The translations under genes and the position numbers were made by a program. A stretch of 64,000 bases of DNA, from the NCBI GenBank assembly GCA_017549805.1, contig JAFYNJ010000015.1, positions 18,568 to 82,567 on the forward strand, in the 5' to 3' direction. The DNA is from Bacteroidales bacterium (GTDB lineage Bacteria > Bacteroidota > Bacteroidia > Bacteroidales > F082). Positions 6,835 to 14,373 of this stretch are shown here, in pieces (positions within the stretch are counted from its first letter, which is position 1; each line of letters starts with the position of its first letter). Below the pieces are notes generated by a model. That model had not been told where the DNA came from, made no database searches, and worked only from the letters and a program-made list of their open reading frames with translations.

Positions 6835-8574
6835 ATGAAAAGAATATTACTACCACTTTTAATATTCGTCTTATCGGGCGTGCAGCTACTGCATGCCCAA
6901 TCTTTTTTAGAAAACGCCCAAGTGAACGGCAGTTTTCAGACGGATGCACAATACTATCGATTGGACCAGGGTATCGGCATCACCGACCTCAACGGCAAGA
7001 AGCTTGGCATCAACGGCTTCGGCAAGGTGGGCTATTCCTACGGCAACTTCTCCGCGGGGATCCGCTTCGAAGCCTTCCTGCCTGCGCTGAACGGCTTCCG
7101 CAATGAACTCAACGGTGTGGGACTGGCCAATTTCTTCGCCACCTACGACGACGGCTTCATCGGCGTCACGGTGGGCGATGTGTACGACCAGTTTGGTAGC
7201 GGCTTGGTGTTCCGCACCTATGAAGAATGGTCGCTGGGCATGGACAACGCCTTGCGCGGCGTGCGGACGATCATCCGTCCCACCCAAGGGGTGACCTTGA
7301 AGGGCGTGTATGGCCGCCAGCGCTATTTCTGGGCGCCTTACAACGAACGCGACTTCGCTGCCGACGACTACCGTGGCATCGTGCGCGGCGTGGATGGCGA
7401 GTGGGACCTCAACCAGAGCATCGCTTCGATGAACGACTCCGAGTTCAAGATGAGCTTGGGCGGTAGCTTCGTCAGCAAGAAACAATACGACCAAAGCCTG
7501 TTCTATTACATCCCGGAGAACGTGGGTGCCGCCGCAGGACGCATCAACCTGGGCTACGGACGCTTTGCCTTCAGCACGGAATATGCCTACAAGATCAACG
7601 ACCCGTCGGCCATCAACAACTTCATTTACAAGGAAGGCCAGGCTTTGCTGTCGTCGCTTTCCTATTCGCAAAAGGGTCTAGGTGTGGTGCTGCAGTTGAA
7701 GCGCACCGACAACATGAGCTTCAAGTCGATGTACACTGCCAAGCAGAACGACCTCGACATCAACTTTATCCCGCCGATCAACTACACCCATACGCACAGC
7801 CTGCCTTCCATGTACACCTATTCCACCCAGCCTAACGGCGAGATGGCAGGCCAGTTCCAGGTGAACTACACCATCCCGAAAGGTACCGCGCTGGGCGGCA
7901 AATATGGTACCAAGCTTGCCTTGAACGTCAGCCAGGTGAACGACATTGTGCGCGACTCCATCATGGACAACGGCCAGCTGGTGCTCAACAAGAAAGGCAC
8001 CTTGGGCTATAGCTCCGACTTTTTCGCGGTGAGCGACCATCGCTTCTTCCGCGACATCAACTTCGAGATCGACAAGAAGATCAACAAGGATTGGCATGTC
8101 ACCGCTCAGTATATCAACCTGTTCTACGACATCGAGACCATCGAGGGTCATGCTGGCGCTCCCGACGTGAAGGCCAATATCGGCTTCCTGGATGTGACCT
8201 ACAAGCTCAACAAGCGCCAGAGCTTGCGCTTCGAGCTGCAAGGCCTGTGGGAGAACGAGGTCCACAAGGGCTATCTGGTGAACGACGACGAGAAGAAGGA
8301 CTACCAGAAGCGTGGCGACTGGGCTGCCGCCTTGGTGGAATACACCATCACCCCGCATTGGTCGTTCTCCATCGCCGACAAGTGGAATTACGGCAATCCC
8401 GTGGAGGAATACCGTGACCATTACTTCACCGGAACGGTCAGCTACCTGCATGATGCCACCCGTGTCATGCTGAGCGCAGGCCGCCAGAGCGAGGGCGTGG
8501 TTTGCGTCGGTGGCGTGTGCCGCACCGTTCCCGCCTCTTCGGGTGTCACTTTAACCGTTTCAACATCCTTCTAA
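6835..8574 (+). CDS. DUF6029-type outer-membrane beta-barrel protein
   Basis: The protein is 579 residues with a signal peptide (ending LLHAQ), then alternating amphipathic beta strands rich in Tyr and Gly (FGKVGYSYGNFSAGIRFEAF, VSYLHDATRVMLSAGRQ), ending in a final strand with terminal Phe (GVTLTVSTSF) as in barrels inserted by BamA. I match it to the Bacteroidota family DUF6029 from its start (VNGSFQTDAQYY) and its position between TlpA and Omp28 genes. The function is unknown. The gene is 10 bases from the Omp28 gene and certainly co-transcribed. A CVGGVC motif near the C-terminus holds two cysteines that could form a disulfide, of interest next to a thioredoxin. Confidence 0.75.
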   Translation: MKRILLPLLIFVLSGVQLLHAQSFLENAQVNGSFQTDAQYYRLDQGIGITDLNGKKLGINGFGKVGYSYGNFSAGIRFEAFLPALNGFRNELNGVGLANFFATYDDGFIGVTVGDVYDQFGSGLVFRTYEEWSLGMDNALRGVRTIIRPTQGVTLKGVYGRQRYFWAPYNERDFAADDYRGIVRGVDGEWDLNQSIASMNDSEFKMSLGGSFVSKKQYDQSLFYYIPENVGAAAGRINLGYGRFAFSTEYAYKINDPSAINNFIYKEGQALLSSLSYSQKGLGVVLQLKRTDNMSFKSMYTAKQNDLDINFIPPINYTHTHSLPSMYTYSTQPNGEMAGQFQVNYTIPKGTALGGKYGTKLALNVSQVNDIVRDSIMDNGQLVLNKKGTLGYSSDFFAVSDHRFFRDINFEIDKKINKDWHVTAQYINLFYDIETIEGHAGAPDVKANIGFLDVTYKLNKRQSLRFELQGLWENEVHKGYLVNDDEKKDYQKRGDWAAALVEYTITPHWSFSIADKWNYGNPVEEYRDHYFTGTVSYLHDATRVMLSAGRQSEGVVCVGGVCRTVPASSGVTLTVSTSF

Positions 8575-8584
8575 ACGCTGAACT

Positions 8585-9385
8585 ATGAACAAGATATTCT
8601 CAATGATTGCCATGGCAGCCGTGATGCTTTTTGCCATGGGCTGCGATAAAATCGATAATCCTCATAAGCCTTACACGCCTTCGGGTGGCAACAAGACCGT
8701 GCTGATTAAGGATTTCACGGGTGCCCGTTGCGTCAACTGTCCCGCCGCCGCTGCAACGGCCCATGAACTGCAGCACCAGCTGGGCGAGGACAGAGTGTTC
8801 GTCATGAGTGTCCATGCCGGTTACCTGGCCCAGCCTATCGGCAAGTTCCCCGATTTCACCACTCCCGAGGGAACCGTTTGGTATAACGACAATTCGGCCA
8901 ACCCCTTGTTTAGCGTCGACCATGTGGCGCTGACCGAGGGCAATACCTTGAACGAATCGCAACTCGACACGCCTGTCAGCGATGCCTTGGCTGAACCGCA
9001 GTTGTTCGACATCGTCATCAACAACACCTATAACGAGCTTACCCGCAGTTTGAGTGTGGAAAACCGCTTCAACCCCACTGGCGACGGTCAGGGTGAGTAT
9101 TACGCCACCGTCTGCCTGTTGGAGGACAGCATCGTCGGTCGTCAGGTGATTCCTGGCGGCGTCGATACGGCATACGTTTTCCGCAATGTGTTCCGGGGCA
9201 CCTTGAATGGCGCCGACGGTGAATTGGTTTCGAACGGTGCCTTCTATGTGGACGATTCCTTCACGACGACTTGCGGTATCGAGCTTGATACCACCTTTAA
9301 CGCCGACCAGTGCTACGTCTTGACCTATATCTATGACAAGATCGACGGCAAGATCCTGCAGACGGCCATGAGGAAGGTCAGGTGA
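8585..9385 (+). CDS. Omp28-related outer-membrane lipoprotein
   Basis: The protein has a signal peptide with a lipobox (LFAMGCDK), so it is a predicted lipoprotein of ~266 residues. The segment KTVLIKDFTGARCVNCPAAA is the hallmark of Omp28-like proteins of Porphyromonas and relatives; it resembles a thioredoxin active-site region with CVNC. The rest is beta-rich. It is the last gene of the TlpA-DUF6029-Omp28 cluster. The family is known as surface-exposed in P. gingivalis with adhesin-like suggestions; a redox role is plausible from the CxxC but unproven. The gene ends at a heptad repeat shared with the convergent trmO. Confidence 0.85.
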   Translation: MNKIFSMIAMAAVMLFAMGCDKIDNPHKPYTPSGGNKTVLIKDFTGARCVNCPAAAATAHELQHQLGEDRVFVMSVHAGYLAQPIGKFPDFTTPEGTVWYNDNSANPLFSVDHVALTEGNTLNESQLDTPVSDALAEPQLFDIVINNTYNELTRSLSVENRFNPTGDGQGEYYATVCLLEDSIVGRQVIPGGVDTAYVFRNVFRGTLNGADGELVSNGAFYVDDSFTTTCGIELDTTFNADQCYVLTYIYDKIDGKILQTAMRKVR

Positions 9386-9420
9386 TAGTTTAGAGTTTAG
9401 GGTTTAGAGTTTAGAGTTGT
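9386..9420. repeat. heptad repeat (TTTAGAG type) between convergent genes
   Basis: Four tandem 7-base units (TTTAGAG, TTTAGGG, TTTAGAG, TTTAGAG) follow the Omp28-like stop. The minus-strand stop codon and last residues (NSKP*) of trmO are encoded inside the repeat. Confidence 0.75.
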
Positions 9421-10077
9421 TTCCAAGACGCTGAGTTTTGTTCCGGCAACCTTGAATTTCACTTCGAGGTGGGCGTATTCCATGCCGTAGATGCGTTCGG
9501 GGTCGTCCTGGTACTGCGGTCGCGGGTCGTGGGCGAGCACGGCCATCAGGCTCTCGCGATGTTCCATCGGGACTTTTCCAAGCAATTCATCCGGGAAATC
9601 CACTTCCAACAGGTATTCCGCCGGTTTGACGGCAAATCCGCTGACGGCCTCGGGATGACTGTCGGTATAGGCGATATAGGGCTTGATGTCGTAGATGGGT
9701 GTGCCGTTCATCAGGTCAGCACCCGAAACATGAAGCACAGGCCCGAGCTTCGGGTCGGTTTCGATTTTTTCCAGTTTTACCGAGGATAGTCCGATAGGAT
9801 TGGGTCGGAAGGGCGAACGGGTGGCAAAGACGCCTTTGCGCACATTGCCGCCGAGTCGGGGAGGCCGCACCGTGGGCGACCATTCGTCGCGTTTTGCCTC
9901 TGAGAACTCCCAAATCAGCCAGATATGCGAGAACTCTTCCAAGCCGCGGATGGCCTCTGGATTGCGGTATTCCGGCTCAAAAACGATGCGTCCTTGCAGC
10001 GAATCGATGATGCCGCTTTGCCGCGGAATCCCGAACTTTTTCGGGAAATCGTTGAAAATGTGGGCGATGATCTTCAC
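9397..10077 (-). CDS. trmO: tRNA (N6-threonylcarbamoyladenosine37-N6)-methyltransferase TrmO
   Basis: This is a UPF0066/TsaA-fold enzyme that methylates t6A37 of certain tRNAs using SAM. The family blocks are present: KFGIPRQSG near the start, FSHIWLIWEF, the strongly conserved ATRSPFRPNPIGLS, and a C-terminal LAHDPRPQYQ. Its 226 residues match the usual length. The gene is single and divergent from a secreted-protein gene, sharing an interlocked promoter (10095-10110). The last four residues come from the adjacent heptad repeat. Confidence 0.93.
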   Translation of the reverse strand: MKIIAHIFNDFPKKFGIPRQSGIIDSLQGRIVFEPEYRNPEAIRGLEEFSHIWLIWEFSEAKRDEWSPTVRPPRLGGNVRKGVFATRSPFRPNPIGLSSVKLEKIETDPKLGPVLHVSGADLMNGTPIYDIKPYIAYTDSHPEAVSGFAVKPAEYLLEVDFPDELLGKVPMEHRESLMAVLAHDPRPQYQDDPERIYGMEYAHLEVKFKVAGTKLSVLETTLNSKP

Positions 10078-10094
10078 TATTTTAAAAATACTTA

Positions 10095-10110
10095 TATCTT
10101 TGCAAAGTTA
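10095..10110. promoter_or_regulatory. interlocked divergent promoter (palindromic pair of -7 elements)
   Basis: The 16 bases TATCTTTGCAAAGTTA hold a plus-strand -7 element TATCTTTG (10095-10102) and a minus-strand -7 element TAACTTTG (10103-10110) directly abutting. The plus strand reads into the secreted protein gene at 10131 and the minus strand into trmO. Confidence 0.7.
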
Positions 10111-10130
10111 AACCTAAAAATGAAATCATC

Positions 10131-10766
10131 ATGAAAAAACTGTTTTTACTGTTTGTGATGTTTGTGGGAACGGCTTCGATGTTCGCACAGGCACCATACT
10201 GCTGTGTCACTAAGGGCGCAGTGCTGACTTATACCGACTATGATGCCAAGGGCAAGGAGACGGGTACGACCACGGAAGTCTTCAAAGATGTTACCGTGAT
10301 CAACGACATGGATTATGACGTGGTCATGGAAACCACCGTGAATGCCGGTGGCACCGTGACGACCATGGAGACCACCATGGAGGTGCGCAACGGCAATGCC
10401 ATGATTTCCATGGGTCAGGGCAGCATCGACCTCACCGCCACCGACCCTGAACTGCTACGCATTCCCAATAAACTTGCTGTCGGATACAAACTACCGTTGG
10501 GCGAGATGATTGTCGATCTTGGAGGTTTCCGCGTGAAAAGCACCATCACGGAGAACGAAGTCATCGCCAGGGAAGAGATCACCACCCCGGCGGGCACCTT
10601 CAAGTGCTATGTGGTGAAGCAAACGTCCTCCGGTCGCGTGCTGGGCATGAAGAGCGAGACCACGCTCAAGATTTGGTATGCCCGTGGCATCGGACAGGTC
10701 AAGACGGAAACCTATTCAAAGGGCGATTTGTTCAGCAGCAGCGTGCTGACTTCCGTTAGTAAATAA
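10131..10766 (+). CDS. secreted protein, DUF3108/TapB-like (211 aa)
   Basis: A signal peptide (MKKLFLLFVMFVGTASMFAQ) is followed by a beta-rich domain with pattern GAVLTYTDYDAKGKETG, TTPAGTFKCYVVKQT and KIWYARGIGQVKTETYSKG. That arrangement is seen in Bacteroidota TapB/DUF3108-like secreted proteins, and I assign it with moderate confidence. No catalytic motif is evident. It starts 28 bases after the interlocked promoter. A small coiled-coil secreted protein follows 35 bases downstream and may share its transcript. Confidence 0.7.
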   Translation: MKKLFLLFVMFVGTASMFAQAPYCCVTKGAVLTYTDYDAKGKETGTTTEVFKDVTVINDMDYDVVMETTVNAGGTVTTMETTMEVRNGNAMISMGQGSIDLTATDPELLRIPNKLAVGYKLPLGEMIVDLGGFRVKSTITENEVIAREEITTPAGTFKCYVVKQTSSGRVLGMKSETTLKIWYARGIGQVKTETYSKGDLFSSSVLTSVSK

Positions 10767-10801
10767 TCAAAACCATTGTTGAATTTTAAAAATCTACTGT
10801 C

Positions 10802-11212
10802 ATGAAAAAAATATTCGTCTTATTGATAATGATGTTCGCTGTGGCGTTGGTCCCGGCGAAGGCACAAATTGGTGGAATTATCGGAAGAGCCGTCCAAAAA
10901 GGTGTTGAAAAAGCCGTCCAGAAAGAAGCGGACAAACAGGCAGAGAAAATCTCTCAGACGATCGAAAACGAAATAGAGAAGGCGGCTGAAAAGCAGGCAG
11001 CCAAGCTCGATTCCATCAACCAGGCGGCCAAAGAGGCCAACGATGCCTTGAATGAGGAGCAGGAACGTCTCGAAGCTGAGCAGGAAGCTGCCAAGGACAA
11101 GAACGCTGGCAAGAAAGGCTCGGGAACTGTTGACACTTCGAAATACGATGCCATCAATGCCGAACGCAAGGCAGCGAATGCCAAACTCAATTACGATAGA
11201 TGGGATTATTAA
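10802..11212 (+). CDS. small secreted coiled-coil protein (136 aa)
   Basis: A signal peptide (MKKIFVLLIMMFAVALVPAKAQ) precedes a Gly-rich segment IGGIIGRAVQKG. Residues ~40-110 are a long charged helix rich in Lys, Glu, Ala and Gln with heptad-like spacing, probably a coiled coil. The tail is SKYDAINAERKAANAKLNYDRWDY. No family is recognised. It could be a periplasmic or surface spacer protein. Its stop codon shares the tetranucleotide TTAA (11209-11212) with the stop of the convergent aspartate kinase gene. Confidence 0.65.
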   Translation: MKKIFVLLIMMFAVALVPAKAQIGGIIGRAVQKGVEKAVQKEADKQAEKISQTIENEIEKAAEKQAAKLDSINQAAKEANDALNEEQERLEAEQEAAKDKNAGKKGSGTVDTSKYDAINAERKAANAKLNYDRWDY

Positions 11213-12498
11213 CTGCCAACTACAAACTGTAAAGTGCTTCTGCTACTCTGTTTCAGATACACTTTCTTTCCCTTGAGGAACTCATCGCCTATGGTATAGG
11301 CGTTGTCGTAATGGCGAATGGTAAACAAGGTCAAGCCTTGGTTGTATTTAACTTGGAAGGTCTCGCGGAGCGATCCGACGAGGCCTTTTAGTTTGCGCTC
11401 GTCATGGTCGAAGCAGAACGAGAGCATCAAGGCGGAGGTTTGGATTACGTTGGCATGGATGCCCCATTCGTCGCAGGCTGCGAAGATGAGCTGCAGGTTG
11501 TGCTCGTTCATGAACGAATAGTCGCGAGGCGAGATGGACACCAGCGTCTGCTTGTCCTTGACGATGTATGACGGCACTTTTCCGATGCTCCGATCGGCTT
11601 TGCTGTCAATGATGGAGGGCGTGTGCTCGGGATGGAGGAACGACTGTACCTTGAGCGTGATGTTCTTGTTTTGCAGCGGCTTGATGGTCTTGGGGTGGAT
11701 GATGGAGGCGCCGTAGAAGGCCAGCTCGATGGCTTCGGAGTAGGTAATGTGCGGTAGCTGGACCGTCTGCTCGAAGCGTTTCGGGTCGGCATTGAGCAGC
11801 CCGTCCACGTCCTTCCAGATGGTGACCTCCTCGGCGTCGAGGCAGTTGGCGAAGATGGCGGCGGTGTAGTCGGAACCTTCGCGGCCCAGGGTGACGCTGT
11901 GCTTGCCATCGACGGTGGCCCCGATGAAGCCTTGGGTGATGCACACGATGCCGTGGATGTGCTCGTCGTTGAGCTTGGAAATCCTTAGTCTTGTCTCATC
12001 CCAGTCGGGCGAAGCCGCGCGGAAGCGGTCGTCGGTCAACACGTATTTCCTGGCATCCAGCCAGCGGCAGGGGACGTCGCAATGGTTGAGGTATTCCTGA
12101 ATGATGGTGGTAGAGATGAGCTCGCCGTAGCTCACCGTCTGGTCATACTGGTAGTCGTAGGGCTGGTCGGTGTTTTGGAGTTTTTCCCAAAGCTCGATGA
12201 ACAGCTCCGACACTGATTCGATGACGGGATGCTCGTGGTTTTGGTCGAACAAATCCAAGATAATCTTTTCGTGATAGCTCATCACTTCGTTGAGCGCGTC
12301 GATGCCTAACTCGCCATCATGCTCGCGGAAGTCGTTGAGCGCTTTTTCCAGCATGTTGGTGGTCTTGCCCATGGCCGACACCACTAGGAAGATGTCCTCA
12401 TCTTTGTGTTGCGCCACAATATTCTTGAGATTGCGGACAGCGTCGGCATCCTTTACCGAGGCACCTCCGAATTTATAGATTTTCTTGATCATGGTCAT
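11209..12498 (-). CDS. lysC: aspartate kinase (monofunctional)
   Basis: The N-terminal KFGGASV is the aspartokinase signature, followed by SAMGKTTNML, GREGSDYTAA for the ATP/aspartate site, and ACT regulatory domains toward the C-terminus (ISPRDYSFMNEHNLQLIF). The enzyme phosphorylates aspartate, the first step to lysine/diaminopimelate, threonine and methionine. It has no homoserine dehydrogenase domain, unlike ThrA of many Bacteroides. The open frame extends to 12555, but a TAAATTTG -7 element at 12513-12520 places the start at 12498 (MTMIKKIYKFGG) or 12492. The last residues (STLQFVVGS) are encoded by a short heptad repeat. Confidence 0.9.
   Translation of the reverse strand: MTMIKKIYKFGGASVKDADAVRNLKNIVAQHKDEDIFLVVSAMGKTTNMLEKALNDFREHDGELGIDALNEVMSYHEKIILDLFDQNHEHPVIESVSELFIELWEKLQNTDQPYDYQYDQTVSYGELISTTIIQEYLNHCDVPCRWLDARKYVLTDDRFRAASPDWDETRLRISKLNDEHIHGIVCITQGFIGATVDGKHSVTLGREGSDYTAAIFANCLDAEEVTIWKDVDGLLNADPKRFEQTVQLPHITYSEAIELAFYGASIIHPKTIKPLQNKNITLKVQSFLHPEHTPSIIDSKADRSIGKVPSYIVKDKQTLVSISPRDYSFMNEHNLQLIFAACDEWGIHANVIQTSALMLSFCFDHDERKLKGLVGSLRETFQVKYNQGLTLFTIRHYDNAYTIGDEFLKGKKVYLKQSSRSTLQFVVGS
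11210..11236. repeat. short heptad repeat (AACTGCC/AACTACA/AACTGTA)
   Basis: Three or four 7-base units follow the shared TTAA stop and form the 3' coding end of the aspartate kinase gene. Confidence 0.5.
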
Positions 12499-12512
12499 TG
12501 TTGTTTCAAACG

Positions 12513-12547
12513 CAAATTTAGAAAAAAACTCTTTTTTACTATCTTTG
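12513..12547. promoter_or_regulatory. divergent promoters for lysC and a HAD gene
   Basis: The minus-strand -7 element TAAATTTG (12513-12520) serves lysC. The plus-strand -7 element TATCTTTG (12540-12547) serves the HAD gene at 12567. Confidence 0.7.
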
Positions 12548-12566
12548 TGCGCCAAGAATAATCACT

Positions 12567-13157
12567 ATGCATAAAAACATCATATTCGACTACGGTGGTG
12601 TCCTCCTGGATTGGAATCCACATTATCTATATGATCCCTATTTTGGCGATGTCGAAAAAGCCGAATGGTTTTTGACGAACATCTGCACTTACGAGTGGAA
12701 TGCCCAGCACGACAATGGCAAGCCCATTGTCGAAGGAACCGCTGAATTAATTGTTCAGCATCCCGAGTGGGAGAAGGAGATCCGTATGTATTACGATGAG
12801 TTCATGAAGATGATGGGCGGACAAATTCCTGGCATGAAAGAACTGATAAAGGATTTGAAGGCCAAGGGTTGCCATGTGTTTGGTCTCTCCAACTGGTCGG
12901 TGGAGACTTTCGCCTTGGTGCGTCCCGTTTATCCCGTGCTCAACTTGATGGAAGACATGGTGATTTCCGGCGTTGAGAAAGTGATGAAGCCTGATCACCG
13001 CATCTTTGAGCTGGCTTTGGAACGTTTCGGAATCAAAGCCGAGGAAACCGTTTTTATCGATGACAATCCCAATAATGTCAGGGCTGCCTGTGAAGTGGGG
13101 ATCTGCGGGATCCTCTTCCAGTCGAAAGAAAAGCTGATTGAGGCACTTGATCAGTAG
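12567..13157 (+). CDS. HAD-superfamily phosphatase, YihX-like
   Basis: The protein is 196 residues with HAD motif I as FDYGGVLLD, motif II around GLSNWS, a conserved Lys in VMKPDHRIF, and motif IV as FIDDNPNN. The second Asp of the usual DxD is Gly, as in the YihX subgroup (sugar-phosphate phosphatases such as alpha-glucose-1-phosphatase), so the family placement is YihX-like, with substrate unknown. It is cytoplasmic and monocistronic, with its own TATCTTTG promoter. The 3' end overlaps the convergent esterase gene by 7 bases. Confidence 0.85.
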   Translation: MHKNIIFDYGGVLLDWNPHYLYDPYFGDVEKAEWFLTNICTYEWNAQHDNGKPIVEGTAELIVQHPEWEKEIRMYYDEFMKMMGGQIPGMKELIKDLKAKGCHVFGLSNWSVETFALVRPVYPVLNLMEDMVISGVEKVMKPDHRIFELALERFGIKAEETVFIDDNPNNVRAACEVGICGILFQSKEKLIEALDQ

Positions 13158-14239
13158 TTAACCATCACCTTCCTAACAACTCCTTCCTTGGTCTTGAGAA
13201 AATACAATCCCTCTTGAAGACTGCCTAAATCTATAAAGTTCATTCCATTTTGAACGAGATAGGTCGTCACGATACGCCCTTGAAGGTCGAATACCGTGAG
13301 GTCTGTGTCGGCATCCACTTGGATGGTGCATAAACCCGAAGTGGGATTGGGCCAGAGGCGAAGTCCTGAAGAAACGGGTTCGGCAATGCCGACCTGACCG
13401 CTGCCTGTGGTGAAAAACTTGTGGATCTCTGTCAGATAGCCGATGTCGTATTGATCTTCGCTGTGATACCAACTATGATTGCCGCCGATGACCTTGATGT
13501 GTTGCAACTCGGCATCGCCTTCGTAAGTGTAGCGTACAAAGCGCAGACCGTCGTTGTGGAGGTCGGGAAGAGTGTCGATCGTAGGTTCGTCGAGACAGTG
13601 GTTGGCATTTTTCCAATAATTGACGATGGCCTCCACGCTCAGACCGAGGTTGCCCCCGAAATACTGCGAGTTGCCGTCATAGCCCACCACAGGGTCGCTG
13701 GTGCCGTGGATGTGAAGCATCCTGACGGGCGCTACCGCCGCATGCGAAGCCATCGCATGGGTGATGAGTCCACTCACGGGAGCGCAGGCCGTGATGCGGT
13801 CGCCATGCTCGATGGCCATTCGGTGCGTCATGAAACCGCCCATCGAGAAGCCAGTGAAGAAGACGCTGTCCAAATTGACCGAATGATGTACGGCGAGGGT
13901 ATCGAGAAGTGCCATCAGAAACCCCGAGTCGTCGATGCTGCTGCTCATCAGTGCTGCGTTCCACATGGTACCATAGCCCTCGTTCAGTGCCTGAGGCACC
14001 ACTAGCATCCATCCGAAATCGTCGGCCACCTGCTGGAATTGGAACTCGTTGTCCAAACGGGTGATGTTGTCGCCCAAGCCATGCAGGAAATACAACACAG
14101 GTATTGTCTCGTTATGTTCTGAAGGAATCTTCACAAGATATTCGCGTTGAACGCCTTGCCATTCGAATTGTTGAATTTGGGCTTGAGCCATTGTTGCTAT
14201 CACGAAGAGCAATAGGATAAAAATGTATTTCTTTGCCAT
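13151..14239 (-). CDS. secreted alpha/beta-hydrolase esterase (PHB depolymerase/LpqC type) with T9SS C-terminal domain
   Basis: The signal peptide is MAKKYIFILLLFVIATMAQAQ; the upstream in-frame ATG at 14272 would bury it, so 14239 is used (362 aa). The catalytic domain has the oxyanion segment LYFLHGLGDN, the nucleophile GFSMGG (Ser at about residue 132), the Asp region HIHGTSDPVVGYDG and a late His in GGNHSWYHSED, as in PHB depolymerase/feruloyl esterase-like enzymes. The last ~75 residues (LRLWPNPTSG, VFDLQGRIV, GLYFLKTKEG) form a type IX secretion sorting domain, so the enzyme is expected on the surface or released, perhaps acting on plant-wall esters. Confidence 0.85.
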   Translation of the reverse strand: MAKKYIFILLLFVIATMAQAQIQQFEWQGVQREYLVKIPSEHNETIPVLYFLHGLGDNITRLDNEFQFQQVADDFGWMLVVPQALNEGYGTMWNAALMSSSIDDSGFLMALLDTLAVHHSVNLDSVFFTGFSMGGFMTHRMAIEHGDRITACAPVSGLITHAMASHAAVAPVRMLHIHGTSDPVVGYDGNSQYFGGNLGLSVEAIVNYWKNANHCLDEPTIDTLPDLHNDGLRFVRYTYEGDAELQHIKVIGGNHSWYHSEDQYDIGYLTEIHKFFTTGSGQVGIAEPVSSGLRLWPNPTSGLCTIQVDADTDLTVFDLQGRIVTTYLVQNGMNFIDLGSLQEGLYFLKTKEGVVRKVMVNY

Positions 14240-14284
14240 AATGAATCTGAGTTGGATGGTTGTCAATGGCAAAAATAGGAAATT

Positions 14285-14316
14285 TTTGTTTTTTTCCTGA
14301 AATAGTTCTACCTTTG
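14285..14316 (+). promoter_or_regulatory. Bacteroidota promoter for POT transporters
   Basis: TTTG (14285-14288), 20 bases, then TACCTTTG (14309-14316). It reads into the transporter gene starting at 14374. Confidence 0.7.
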
Positions 14317-14373
14317 CGCCTACTTATTCTGGAGAGAATTGAAAACAACAAATAATCATTAAAAATCTCAATT

